The position numbers were made by a program, and so were the translations under genes. Below the pieces are notes generated by a model, which did not search any database, had not been told where the DNA came from, and was given only the letters and a program-made list of their open reading frames with translations. This document shows positions 16,998 to 23,884 of a stretch of DNA of 23,884 bases, in pieces (position 1 is the first letter of the stretch; each line of letters starts with the position of its first letter). The stretch lies in NCBI GenBank assembly GCA_013044365.1, contig JABEUP010000231.1:1-23884 (forward strand). The letters are read 5' to 3'. Source of the DNA: Acidimicrobiaceae bacterium. Lineage in GTDB: Bacteria > Actinomycetota > Acidimicrobiia > Acidimicrobiales > Acidimicrobiaceae.

Positions 16998-17180
16998 TTA
17001 GTTAGGTCGCTTTCTTTTCTGACAATCATGCTTGGGTCCATAACTGAGACTCAAGTTCCTGTTCGATTGGCCACAATCTAGGCCAAATCTAACAAAGTAG
17101 ATTCCAACTACATTAGCGACAATTGCGTTGTCTTGAGGCCAGAAACTAAGATCAATTGGCAAGCCGCATCGTCACATAAA
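16998..17180 (-). promoter_or_regulatory. polA-rpsA intergenic region, likely rpsA promoter, with a dyad
   Basis: Nothing coding is seen in these 183 bases. An inverted repeat TTGGCC / GGCCAA (17067-17072 and 17081-17086, 8-base loop) lies about 70 bases before rpsA and extends to 8 pairs if one base is bulged. It has no T-tract on the minus strand, so it is not an intrinsic terminator for polA. Weak promoter pairs can be drawn: TTGTCG, 17 bases, TACTTT; and TTGAGT, 18 bases, CATGAT. Neither is convincing alone, but a promoter is expected because rpsA is highly expressed. Confidence 0.4.
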
Positions 17181-19898
17181 CTATTTCGCATCCGCCCAGC
17201 TCATTCCGCAATAAACATTCACGTCAAGTGGCACGGAAAGCTGCACAGCTCCCTCCAGAACCCGTTTGACCAATGCAGATATATCATCGGCTGAAGCTGA
17301 ATCGCATTCAACGAGTACCTCGTCGTGAACCTGCAAAACAAGATTCCCATCTAGTTCTGCCAATTCCTCGTCAAGCTTGACGAGGGCAATCTTGAATATA
17401 TCCGCCGCCAGCCCCTGAATACCTGCATTCATAGCTTGTCGCTCAGCAGCCTCTCTCAAACGAAAGTTGCGCGAAGAAAGCTCCGGCAGAGGTCGTATCC
17501 TTCCGAATTCAGTGGTAGTGAATCCATCTGTTCTGGCCTTTTCAACTGTCTGTTTCATGTAGCTACTCACCTTGGGAAAACCGGCGAAAAAAGCCTTGAG
17601 TATCTCATCTGCCTCAGGTACCGAAATTCCAAGCCTCTGTGACAATCCATAGGCCTCCATTCCATATGCGAGGCCGTATGCCACCATCTTTGCCTTATTG
17701 CGCTGAGAGGAGGTTACCTCATCCAAAGGAACACCGAAGGTGTAGCTGGCAGTCTGACGGTGTATATCTATACCGTTAGCAAAGGCTTCAAGCAACCCCG
17801 GGTCCTTTGAGAGATGTGCTATTACCCGCAGTTCAATCTGCGAGTAGTCGGCAATTATCAGCCGCCTGCCGACGGGTGCTATAAAGGCATTACGAAACCG
17901 CCTGCCATCTTCGGTCCTGATCGGAATATTGTGAAGATTCGGATGGTCAGAAGACAGTCGGCCTGTCCGTGCAACGGTCTGGGAAAAACTCGCATGAATC
18001 CTGCCATCGGGTGCGATTTCGGAAATTAGGCTTTCACCATAGGTGGAGCGCAGCTTCTCCACCTCCCGATAACGCATTATTTTGCCAATTATCGGGTGAA
18101 GCCCCACTAGACGTTCGAGACTCCTGGCATCGGTTGAGAAGCCGGTTTTGGTCCGCTTTAGCGGCTGGAGACCAAGCTTCTCGAACAACACCTTACCAAG
18201 CTGCTGAGTGGAATTAACATTGAATGAGCTGCCGGAGATCTCTTGGATCTCCCGATGTAGCTCCAGAGCCTCGGATGCGAATTCCCTTTGCAGTTTTGAG
18301 AGATATTCCTTGTCGACAAGAATCCCCCTCGCTTCCATCTTTGCCAGAACGCTTATGAGAGGTTTTTCAATGTTGTTATAGAGATCGGCGAGGTTTTTAG
18401 CTGTCAATGCCGCGGAGATCTTCGATACAGTTGTGACCGCTGCTCCGATCCGACCTACCAGTGCCGACTCATCTTTTTCCTCGTCAAAACCAAGTGTCAG
18501 ATTCAAACCAGTTGGACTCTGACCCAATCCCTCCACCGGGCTATCCAGCCACTTTGCCGCCAGAGCATCCAACCCATACCCGGAATCCGAAGGATCGAGG
18601 AGATAACCTGCCACTGACCCGTCTAATCCGACCGAAAATACCCTCCCAAAAACTGAGTACTGGTATCTTAAGACCTCCTTGAGTCCAACACCGTTGACCG
18701 GCCGGGATGAGTCAGAGATTGCCCTGAATATCTTGTCATTAGCTCGGGACTCTCCAAGAACCTCGGCTGGGAACAACAGCACTGAACAAGCCCCGGATTC
18801 CGGTGAAAGCGCTAACGCCAATGATCTCGGTTCAGAACGACCGGGTGCTCCGCTCCAAGCCACCTCAAGAAAGATTGACCGGTTGGTTCCGTAAATGTTG
18901 TCTAAAAACTCTTGGACCTCGCTCGCCTTTCCAGCCTTTTTGACTGACAATGGCTCGGCCATGGCAACGGACGGCTCAAATGCGCTCGGGACGTCATGTG
19001 TTCCAATTGTCGCCCGAAGCCCAAAGATGGAAAGCGTACGCTGCCAAATCCTGCTGAATTCTAAGAAACCGAAGAGGTCCTCGGCAGCCTTTGGATCCCA
19101 TTCCCCCAGCTCGAAATCATCAATCCCAAAATGGATAGGCACGTCGCGGACTAAAGGAATCAGCTGAAGGTTCAGACGCAACTGATCTCGGTAATCGCTG
19201 AGGGAGGACATTAATTTCGGGGGCAGTCCATCTAAGTTCTTCAATAGTTCTTCGACCGAACCGAACTCATTTATGAGTTTGGCAGCCGTCTTCTCCCCTA
19301 CCCCGGGAACACCGGGAATATTGTCGCTCGGATCGCCTCGTAGAGCCGCGAACTCCGGATAGGCCTCCGGCTTTACCCCCATTCTCCGCTCAATCCCGGC
19401 AGAGTCCAGTAACTCATAATCGCTCACACCGCGACGATTGTATAAAACCTGGACGTATGGGTCTGAGACAAGTTGGAAGCTGTCGCGGTCGCCACTTACA
19501 ACTATGGTCGGAAGTTTGATTTTCCTTGCCATTTCTGCAATTGTCGCTATAACATCATCTGCCTCAAATCCTGGTGCCTCCACCAAAACGATGCCAAGAC
19601 TTTCGATAACCTGGCCAATCAGGGGTATCTGGGACAGAAGAGACTCCGGCGTTTTCTTGCGTGTTCCCTTGTATTGTGGCGAAAGTTTATCCCTGAATGT
19701 TGGATCAGGATGATCAAATGCCACCGCGATATGTGTGGGCTGATGATCCTTTACAAGATTCAAGAGCATCGAGGTAAAGCCGTGAATCGCATTGGTATAT
19801 TGGCCGGAGGAAGTTATCATCGTTTCCGGCAACGCAAAAAAAGCACGAAAAGCGAGGGAGAAACCGTCCAATACTAGAAGCTTTGCCACATTTGCCAT
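17181..19898 (-). CDS. polA: DNA polymerase I, family A, with degenerate proofreading domain
   Basis: The 905-residue enzyme fills gaps in repair and removes RNA primers. The 5'-nuclease domain is intact (LLVLDGFSLAFRAFFALP at the start, VALRGDPSDNIPGVPGVGEK-like helix-hairpin region near residue 190). The polymerase domain has motif A DYSQIELRVIAHLS, motif B RNKAKMVAYGLAYG and motif C LQVHDEVLVE. The central 3'-5' exonuclease domain has lost its metal ligands: where E. coli reads FDTET this protein reads FLEVA, and the NLKYD position reads GLKEV. So it should lack proofreading, as in Taq and mycobacterial Pol I. The ATG start has no strong Shine-Dalgarno; a 13-base palindrome precedes it. 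Confidence 0.96.
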   Translation of the reverse strand: MANVAKLLVLDGFSLAFRAFFALPETMITSSGQYTNAIHGFTSMLLNLVKDHQPTHIAVAFDHPDPTFRDKLSPQYKGTRKKTPESLLSQIPLIGQVIESLGIVLVEAPGFEADDVIATIAEMARKIKLPTIVVSGDRDSFQLVSDPYVQVLYNRRGVSDYELLDSAGIERRMGVKPEAYPEFAALRGDPSDNIPGVPGVGEKTAAKLINEFGSVEELLKNLDGLPPKLMSSLSDYRDQLRLNLQLIPLVRDVPIHFGIDDFELGEWDPKAAEDLFGFLEFSRIWQRTLSIFGLRATIGTHDVPSAFEPSVAMAEPLSVKKAGKASEVQEFLDNIYGTNRSIFLEVAWSGAPGRSEPRSLALALSPESGACSVLLFPAEVLGESRANDKIFRAISDSSRPVNGVGLKEVLRYQYSVFGRVFSVGLDGSVAGYLLDPSDSGYGLDALAAKWLDSPVEGLGQSPTGLNLTLGFDEEKDESALVGRIGAAVTTVSKISAALTAKNLADLYNNIEKPLISVLAKMEARGILVDKEYLSKLQREFASEALELHREIQEISGSSFNVNSTQQLGKVLFEKLGLQPLKRTKTGFSTDARSLERLVGLHPIIGKIMRYREVEKLRSTYGESLISEIAPDGRIHASFSQTVARTGRLSSDHPNLHNIPIRTEDGRRFRNAFIAPVGRRLIIADYSQIELRVIAHLSKDPGLLEAFANGIDIHRQTASYTFGVPLDEVTSSQRNKAKMVAYGLAYGMEAYGLSQRLGISVPEADEILKAFFAGFPKVSSYMKQTVEKARTDGFTTTEFGRIRPLPELSSRNFRLREAAERQAMNAGIQGLAADIFKIALVKLDEELAELDGNLVLQVHDEVLVECDSASADDISALVKRVLEGAVQLSVPLDVNVYCGMSWADAK

Positions 19899-19918
19899 GC
19901 TAAATGCTAACTACGACA

Positions 19919-19931
19919 AACAGGACCTGTT
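19919..19931. promoter_or_regulatory. Perfect 13-base palindrome upstream of polA
   Basis: AACAGGACCTGTT has two perfect 6-base arms around one central base. It lies 20 bases before the polA ATG, in the 75-base gap after the response regulator. It could be an operator or simply chance; it does not match the actinobacterial LexA box (GAAC-N4-GTTC). Confidence 0.3.
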
Positions 19932-19973
19932 ACTCAAATGGAGCCTTTCCCTGGCCGAGGAATAATGCCTTAG

Positions 19974-20576
19974 CTACTCAAGCGGGGCGATCTCTCCATC
20001 AATCACTTTGCGTGCAACTTCTCCCATTGGACTCCTTGAATCCATCGCCTTCCTTTGTATGAATCCGAAGGCATCGGGCTCGCTCATGTAGTGGGTATCC
20101 ATTAGGATTCCCTTGGCACGGTCGAGCAATTTTCTGGTCTCCAACTGCGCCGCAGCGCGCTCCGCCTTGTCAGAGAGGTTGGCAACCTCGTGTTCCAGTG
20201 CAACTTTCTCCTGAAATCTTGCTCTGGCCAACTCTATTGCCGGAACAAGATCAGAAGCCTGAAATGGTTTTACCAGATAGGCCAACACGCCAGCATCGCG
20301 TGCTTGTTCAACAAAGCTTCTTTGCGAGAATGCCGTTAAGATCACCACCGGACAAATGTTTTCTTTTGAAAGTTCAGAGGCGACTTCGATGCCGTCCATG
20401 CCCGGCATTTTGATGTCCAGGATGGCAAGATCCGGCTTTAGGGTGAGGATCATTTCTATCGCTTCTTCTCCGCGGCTAGCTGCACCAACGACCTCATAAC
20501 CCTCATCCTCGAGGATCTCTTTCAGATCGAGTCTGATGATGGCCTCATCCTCGGCTATAACCACTCTCAGCGCCAC
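19974..20576 (-). CDS. pdtaR: ANTAR-domain response regulator (PdtaR-like antiterminator)
   Basis: The protein has a receiver domain followed by an RNA-binding ANTAR domain, the layout of PdtaR (Rv1626), which is phosphorylated by a PdtaS-type kinase and acts on nascent RNA. Acidic residues D10 and E11, phospho-acceptor D54 (LAILDIKMPGMDG), T81 and K103 are all present. ANTAR spans about 145-195 (LLDRAKGILMDTHYMSEPDA, then AMDSRSPMGEVARKVID). I chose GTG at 20576 (200 residues) because AGGAGG lies exactly six bases upstream; a TTG nine codons earlier would start before that ribosome-binding site. Its position before polA matches M. tuberculosis. The partner kinase is not in the window. Confidence 0.93.
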   Translation of the reverse strand: MALRVVIAEDEAIIRLDLKEILEDEGYEVVGAASRGEEAIEMILTLKPDLAILDIKMPGMDGIEVASELSKENICPVVILTAFSQRSFVEQARDAGVLAYLVKPFQASDLVPAIELARARFQEKVALEHEVANLSDKAERAAAQLETRKLLDRAKGILMDTHYMSEPDAFGFIQRKAMDSRSPMGEVARKVIDGEIAPLE

Positions 20577-20582
20577 CAGAAT

Positions 20583-20588
20583 CCTCCT
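20583..20588 (-). promoter_or_regulatory. Shine-Dalgarno AGGAGG for the ANTAR regulator
   Basis: The minus strand reads AGGAGG, then six bases, then GTG at 20576. This is the strongest ribosome-binding site in the window and fixes the start of the regulator ten residues from where the longest open frame begins. Confidence 0.8.
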
Positions 20589-20662
20589 AAATATCTGACC
20601 CAAAATCAGCTAATGCCACAATAACCACTTGAATAAATCAAAATCTTTGTAGCAGCCCGTTA

Positions 20663-20688
20663 ATGCTGAGACGTGCAGCTTATGCTGA
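20663..20688. repeat. Short direct repeat in the divergent regulator/hydrolase intergenic region
   Basis: ATGCTGA occurs at 20663-20669 and again at 20682-20688, 19 bases apart start to start, about two helical turns. It lies in the 175-base gap between the divergent starts at 20576 and 20752, where promoters for both genes must be. It may be a tandem protein-binding site or chance. No convincing -35/-10 pair was found here. Confidence 0.25.
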
Positions 20689-20751
20689 AACAGTATAGAA
20701 ACCTCCTTGCCATCTGGTATCGGGAGCTGAACCAGCCAAAATCAGGTGAAG

Positions 20752-21438
20752 ATGTTTATTCGTCAGTTGCCACTGTGGATTGCACAAACGAACTGCTGGA
20801 TAGTTTCCAGCTCAAAAAGCGAATCCGAATGCGTTCTAGTTGACGTCCCACCGTCACCGGATGAAATCCTCAGTGTGCTTGAATCAAGCGGATTGAAACC
20901 GGTGGCAATCCTTGCCACTCATGGCCACATAGACCATATTGGCGGTGTAGGCGCCATTTCTCGGGTTAGGTTTCAAACGGAATCCTCCCCTGATCTTGGG
21001 GTTTATATCAATCGTCTTGATAAGCATCTGTTGCTTGATCCGGTCGGCACCTCAGGTTTGCTTGGACAGGAACTGGCCAAAACGGGAATCGACGTCAGAC
21101 CTCCGGAGCTGATTTACAACCTGGATGATGGTGACACTTTTAGTGGTTCGGGACTTAATTTTAAGGTACTTCATACACCGGGACATACAAAGGGATCAAT
21201 ATGTTTCGTGATCGATGACGGTGAGACAGGTGAAAAAATATTGTTTTCGGGAGATCATCTGTTCAAAGGGTCCATAGGGAGAACTGACCTTCCGGGAGGT
21301 TCATTTGCACAACTCGCAGAGTCGATGCGATCTAAAATATTGACCCTTGATGACAGTGTTATCGTTTTGCCTGGCCATGGTGACACCACGACAATCGGCA
21401 TCGAACGGGCGACGAATCCCTTTGTACTTGAGATGTAG
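20752..21438 (+). CDS. Metallo-beta-lactamase-fold hydrolase (glyoxalase II-like)
   Basis: The 228-residue protein has the binuclear-metal signature THGHIDHIGG (H57, H59, D61, H62), a second His in LHTPGHTKGSICF, the bridging Asp in ILFSGDHLFKGSIGRTDLP, and the last His in VLPGHGDTTTIG. The SIGRTDLPGG segment and order of motifs point to the hydroxyacylglutathione hydrolase subgroup; in actinobacteria, which often lack glutathione, such enzymes may act on mycothiol thioesters or other substrates (inference). ATG 20752 is chosen over GTG 20746 because AGGTGAA sits directly upstream. The gene is divergent from the ANTAR regulator. M. tuberculosis has a similar hydrolase (Rv1637c, as I recall) near uvrA. 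Confidence 0.87.
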   Translation: MFIRQLPLWIAQTNCWIVSSSKSESECVLVDVPPSPDEILSVLESSGLKPVAILATHGHIDHIGGVGAISRVRFQTESSPDLGVYINRLDKHLLLDPVGTSGLLGQELAKTGIDVRPPELIYNLDDGDTFSGSGLNFKVLHTPGHTKGSICFVIDDGETGEKILFSGDHLFKGSIGRTDLPGGSFAQLAESMRSKILTLDDSVIVLPGHGDTTTIGIERATNPFVLEM

Positions 21439-21480
21439 AAATGCGGGCCTGTGTGTTAAAATCACCAGGTTTGTGTAAAG

Positions 21481-21554
21481 AGCCCGGCGAAGCGAATATA
21501 ATTTCATTATCAAAGAATTAGATTATGTGCTGCGGAAAACGGGCTTTTCTTTTT
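21481..21554 (+). terminator. Intrinsic-terminator-like element after the hydrolase gene
   Basis: AGCCCG (21481-21486) pairs with CGGGCT (21540-21545), followed directly by a T-rich run to 21554 (TTTTCTTTTT). The 53-base loop is unusually long. It holds a second partial stem (CGAAGC with GCTGCG, five of six pairs) and a small ATAAT/ATTAT hairpin, which would shorten it. An upstream CGGGC at 21444-21448 and a later GCCCG at 21569-21573 could pair with the same arms, so the structure may be switchable. It could be a plain terminator, an attenuator or a small structured RNA. Confidence 0.5.
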
Positions 21555-21620
21555 GTTTCTCTTGAATCGCCCGCTGGCGGCAATTATCTTTTTGAAACTA
21601 TTGATTAACACAAACAATAA

Positions 21621-21641
21621 TTTGAATTTGGAAATTTCAAA
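21621..21641. promoter_or_regulatory. AT-rich inverted repeat upstream of the bicupin gene
   Basis: TTTGAA (21621-21626) and TTCAAA (21636-21641) form perfect arms around nine bases, and the pairing extends inward by TTT/AAA if one base is bulged. It lies about 90-110 bases before the bicupin ATG, a suitable place for an operator or promoter element. No -35/-10 pair was convincing nearby. Confidence 0.3.
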
Positions 21642-21695
21642 GAAGTAACATTAGTCGTTGTGACGGCAGGTAACAGTGGACTTTCCGTACCTATT

Positions 21696-21727
21696 TGCTC
21701 CATTTGGAGCACTTCCAATTGAAGGGA
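21696..21727 (+). promoter_or_regulatory. Nested hairpins spanning the bicupin ribosome-binding site
   Basis: Three overlapping stems can form. H1 is TGCTCC-ATTT-GGAGCA (21696-21711), a perfect 6-pair stem. H2 is TTGGA (21704-21708) with TCCAA (21714-21718). H3 is CTTC (21712-21715) with GAAG (21721-21724), which covers the Shine-Dalgarno GAAGGGA. H2 excludes both H1 and H3, whereas H1 and H3 can coexist. This could be translational control, or the 16-base palindrome could be a DNA operator. Confidence 0.35.
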
Positions 21728-21732
21728 TTTGA

Positions 21733-22815
21733 ATGGCAGAAACCCGCTTACTGATTGATCCGTATTCGGACTGGGTGAAAGAAGAGGGAGTTCCGGTATA
21801 CGAGGAATTCGGGTTTGATCTTCTCGCCCTTGAAGTGAAACCATGGTCCCGAATGGGCGCTAAAGGCGCGTTTGCACTTGTTTCCGGACGTGGAGACTAT
21901 CTCGACACGTTTATCCTGGAAATTCCGGCAGGGGGATCCTCGGATCCACAGCGGCATTTGTTCGAAGAGGTCGTCTATGTTCTGGATGGACATGGAAGTA
22001 CCACGATCGAGGGACCTGACGGACTGAAGCATTCATTTGAGTGGGGACCCAAGAGCCTCTTCGCTATTCCCCTGAACGCCAAGTATCGCCATTTCAACAC
22101 TAGCGGAACGAAATCAGCCCGCTTTGTTTCGACCACAAACTTGCCAATGATAACGAAGCTCTTTCATGATTATGAATTCATTTTCAACAACCCTTATGAT
22201 TTTGTCGGGCGCATGGGAGAAAACCGATTCTTTGAAGGCGAGGGGGAGTTCATTCCCCACCGTCCTGGACGCCATATGTGGGAAACAAACTTTGTACCTG
22301 ATCTCAGCACCTTTGAGCTCAAGGAATGGCAGGACAGAGGCGCAGGGGGATCGAATATCATGTTTGCCCTGGCTCAGGGAACCATGCATGCACACATGTC
22401 AGAAATGCCGGTGGGCACGTACAAGAAAGGTCATCGCCATGGTGCTGACTTTCATATTTTCCCAGTCACTGGGCACGGATATTCAATCCTGTGGTTCGAA
22501 GGGGAAAAGGATTTCCGGCGATTCGATTGGAGACATGGTAGCGCCTATGCTCCTGAAGATATGATGTTTCACCAGCACTTCAACACCAGCCCCGAACCAG
22601 CACGATATCTCGCTGTCGCTTTCGGAGGATTACGCTTCCCGTTCAGCCAGGACAAAGTGAAGGTTTTCCAGGGTATGGATGTCAGTCTCAAAAAGGGTGG
22701 AAAGCAAATTGAATATGAGGATCAGGATCCGCGTATTCACCCCATGTATCTCGATGAGTTGGCAAAGAATGGGGCTGAGGCCCGCATGGACCACTTCATT
22801 TCCGCCATTAGCTAG
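21733..22815 (+). CDS. Bicupin (two-cupin-domain) protein of unknown function
   Basis: The 360-residue protein contains two cupin folds. The N-terminal one spans about residues 60-125, with RHLFEEVVYVLDGHGSTTI and H120 in KYRHFN. The C-terminal one spans about 215-300, with TYKKGHRHGADFHIFPVTGH (H234, H236, H241) and MMFHQHFN (H280, H282). The two His clusters could each hold a metal ion, so a metal-dependent dioxygenase, isomerase or sugar/acid-binding role is possible; gentisate dioxygenases share this bicupin layout, but I cannot assign a reaction. The N-terminal 60 residues (YSDWVKEEGVPVYEEFGFDL) resemble no domain I know. ATG has GAAGGGA upstream. Its TAG stop overlaps the GTG of the EutA-like gene, so the two are made together. 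Confidence 0.85.
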   Translation: MAETRLLIDPYSDWVKEEGVPVYEEFGFDLLALEVKPWSRMGAKGAFALVSGRGDYLDTFILEIPAGGSSDPQRHLFEEVVYVLDGHGSTTIEGPDGLKHSFEWGPKSLFAIPLNAKYRHFNTSGTKSARFVSTTNLPMITKLFHDYEFIFNNPYDFVGRMGENRFFEGEGEFIPHRPGRHMWETNFVPDLSTFELKEWQDRGAGGSNIMFALAQGTMHAHMSEMPVGTYKKGHRHGADFHIFPVTGHGYSILWFEGEKDFRRFDWRHGSAYAPEDMMFHQHFNTSPEPARYLAVAFGGLRFPFSQDKVKVFQGMDVSLKKGGKQIEYEDQDPRIHPMYLDELAKNGAEARMDHFISAIS

Positions 22816-23884
22816 TGGGACACGACCACCATCATGACCACGAATTCGACTTTGCCTTCCTCGGTAATACGGGTGATGAATCTTTAGATTCTGGGTCCCA
22901 TGACCAAGAAGGAGAGTCAAATACCTGGCTACTCGACAACGTCGAGTTGATCACGGTGGGAGTTGACGTCGGTTCGTCAACTACGCACCTGGTATTTTCA
23001 AAATTGCATCTTCAACGGCTTGCGCAATCTCTCTCAAGCAGGTTCGTTGTTGTGGAACGCAAGGAAATTCACCGCTCGCCCATTCTTCTCACACCTTTCA
23101 CCGATGATGCCACAATCGACGTCGCACAACTCTCAGCCTTCATCGAGGAAAGTTACCGTAATGCCGGCGTGGAACCGTTAGATGTCGACACTGGAGTCGT
23201 TATCCTTACCGGAGTGGCCCTGGAGCGGCGTAATTCGAGAGCAGTGGCTGAGCTTTTCGCGGCTCACGGAGGAAAATTTGTCTGTGCATCTGCCGGCCAT
23301 AACCTTGAGGGCATCCTGGCAGCCTTTGGATCCGGGGCGGTGGCCCTCTCTCGGAGGCAGAAGCGCGAGGTACTTCACATAGATATTGGTGGGGGTACCA
23401 GTAAGCTTGCCCTGATACGCGATGGTGAAGTGCTCGAAACAGCGGCAGTCTCAGTTGGAGCAAGACTACTTGCATTCGATGAACAGAACAAGTTGGTTCG
23501 AATCGAGAATGCCGCCTACCGAATTGCTGACTCCATGGGGATCGAACTTCGGGCAGGACTTGCGCTCGGGGAAAGGGACAAAGAGCTCTTTGCGGATGCG
23601 CTAGCTAAGGCTTTAATGGCAAGTGCACTGGGTGGAGCTTCTACGGAACTCTCAAAACAACTTATGCTCACGCCTGGACTTTCGCGTCCGCCAGTCGGCG
23701 ACTGTCTGTTTTCGTTCTCCGGCGGAGTTTCAGAATATTTATTCGACCGGGAGACCCACGTCTTTAACGATATGGCAATTTACCTCACCCGGGCGATTAA
23801 AAATGAATTCGAGAGAAGAAAACTAACAATCACAGCTACCGGAGAAGGCATCCGGGCCACAGCAATCGGGGCTTCGCAGTTTAC
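22815..23884 (+). CDS. eutA: EutA-like reactivating factor for an adenosylcobalamin enzyme (partial, C-terminus beyond the right edge)
   Basis: EutA is an actin/Hsp70-fold ATPase chaperone that releases damaged cobalamin from ethanolamine ammonia-lyase. This frame stays open for 356 codons to the window end. It shows phosphate-1 GVDVGSSTTHLVFSKL (residues 49-64), ILTGVALERRNSRAV, VCASAGHNLEGILAAFGSGA, phosphate-2 LHIDIGGGTSKLAL, the adenosine-site FSFSGGVSEYLFDRE and the EutA-like tail GEGIRATAIGASQF. The start is GTG at 22815 (in TAGTG, overlapping the bicupin stop); no in-frame ATG exists before the first motif. The N-terminal extension of about 45 residues is His/Asp-rich (GHDHHHDHEFDF), which E. 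coli EutA lacks. No EutB or EutC gene is present, so its client is unknown and could lie just downstream. Confidence 0.86.
   Translation, partial: MGHDHHHDHEFDFAFLGNTGDESLDSGSHDQEGESNTWLLDNVELITVGVDVGSSTTHLVFSKLHLQRLAQSLSSRFVVVERKEIHRSPILLTPFTDDATIDVAQLSAFIEESYRNAGVEPLDVDTGVVILTGVALERRNSRAVAELFAAHGGKFVCASAGHNLEGILAAFGSGAVALSRRQKREVLHIDIGGGTSKLALIRDGEVLETAAVSVGARLLAFDEQNKLVRIENAAYRIADSMGIELRAGLALGERDKELFADALAKALMASALGGASTELSKQLMLTPGLSRPPVGDCLFSFSGGVSEYLFDRETHVFNDMAIYLTRAIKNEFERRKLTITATGEGIRATAIGASQF

Noticed and set aside
17067..17086. Intrinsic terminator for polA
   Set aside because: The TTGGCC/GGCCAA stem is real, but no T-run follows it on the minus strand.
21439..21732. Cobalamin riboswitch ahead of the EutA-like operon
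   Set aside because: Expected because the client enzyme should use B12, but I could not find the conserved B12-box (GCCACTG and flanking core).
1..23884. tRNA or rRNA genes, CRISPR arrays, insertion sequences, phage or attachment sites
   Set aside because: No repeat-spacer pattern, transposase or integrase motif, or cloverleaf was seen while reading; nearly all the window is accounted for by ordinary coding genes.

Overview
The window looks like the chromosome of an actinobacterium of moderate GC content. The case rests on gene order and gene type. On the minus strand a PdtaR-type ANTAR response regulator is followed by polA, rpsA (four S1 repeats), coaE and uvrB, and later by uvrA, uvrC, rapZ and yvcK. 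As I recall it, Mycobacterium tuberculosis has the same order (Rv1626, polA Rv1629, rpsA Rv1630, coaE Rv1631, uvrB Rv1633, uvrA Rv1638). GTG and TTG starts are common. I cannot name the genus; a mid-GC lineage such as Acidimicrobiia is only a guess.

From about 20.6 kb down to base 1, every gene is on the minus strand with small gaps, so the region reads as a few consecutive transcription units. Three parts can be seen. (a) 20576-11969: signalling, replication, translation and repair genes (regulator, polA, rpsA, coaE, uvrB), then a methyltransferase and a DUF167 protein. (b) 11799-6869: an accessory metabolic insert with a salicylyl-CoA 5-hydroxylase-like flavoprotein, an aryl-acid:AMP ligase carrying salicylate-type specificity residues, and a D-2-hydroxyacid dehydrogenase-type flavoprotein. 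A good sigma70-like promoter precedes the first of these. (c) 6792-1: uvrA, uvrC, a methyltransferase, rapZ and the start of yvcK, the last running off the left edge.

The plus-strand part (20752-23884) starts divergently from the regulator. It holds a glyoxalase II-type metallo-beta-lactamase-fold hydrolase, then a 294-base intergenic region rich in inverted repeats with an intrinsic-terminator-like element, then a bicupin and a EutA-like chaperone whose GTG start overlaps the bicupin stop by one base. The EutA-like gene runs off the right edge. EutA reactivates adenosylcobalamin-dependent ethanolamine ammonia-lyase, but no eutB/eutC is present here. The bicupin-EutA pair with its structured leader is the best candidate for an undescribed system. 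Second is the salicylate-like activation and hydroxylation pair lodged between uvrB and uvrA.

All three UvrABC subunits are encoded in the window, although no LexA-type box was seen by eye in front of them. No tRNA, rRNA, CRISPR array, insertion sequence or phage gene was seen.
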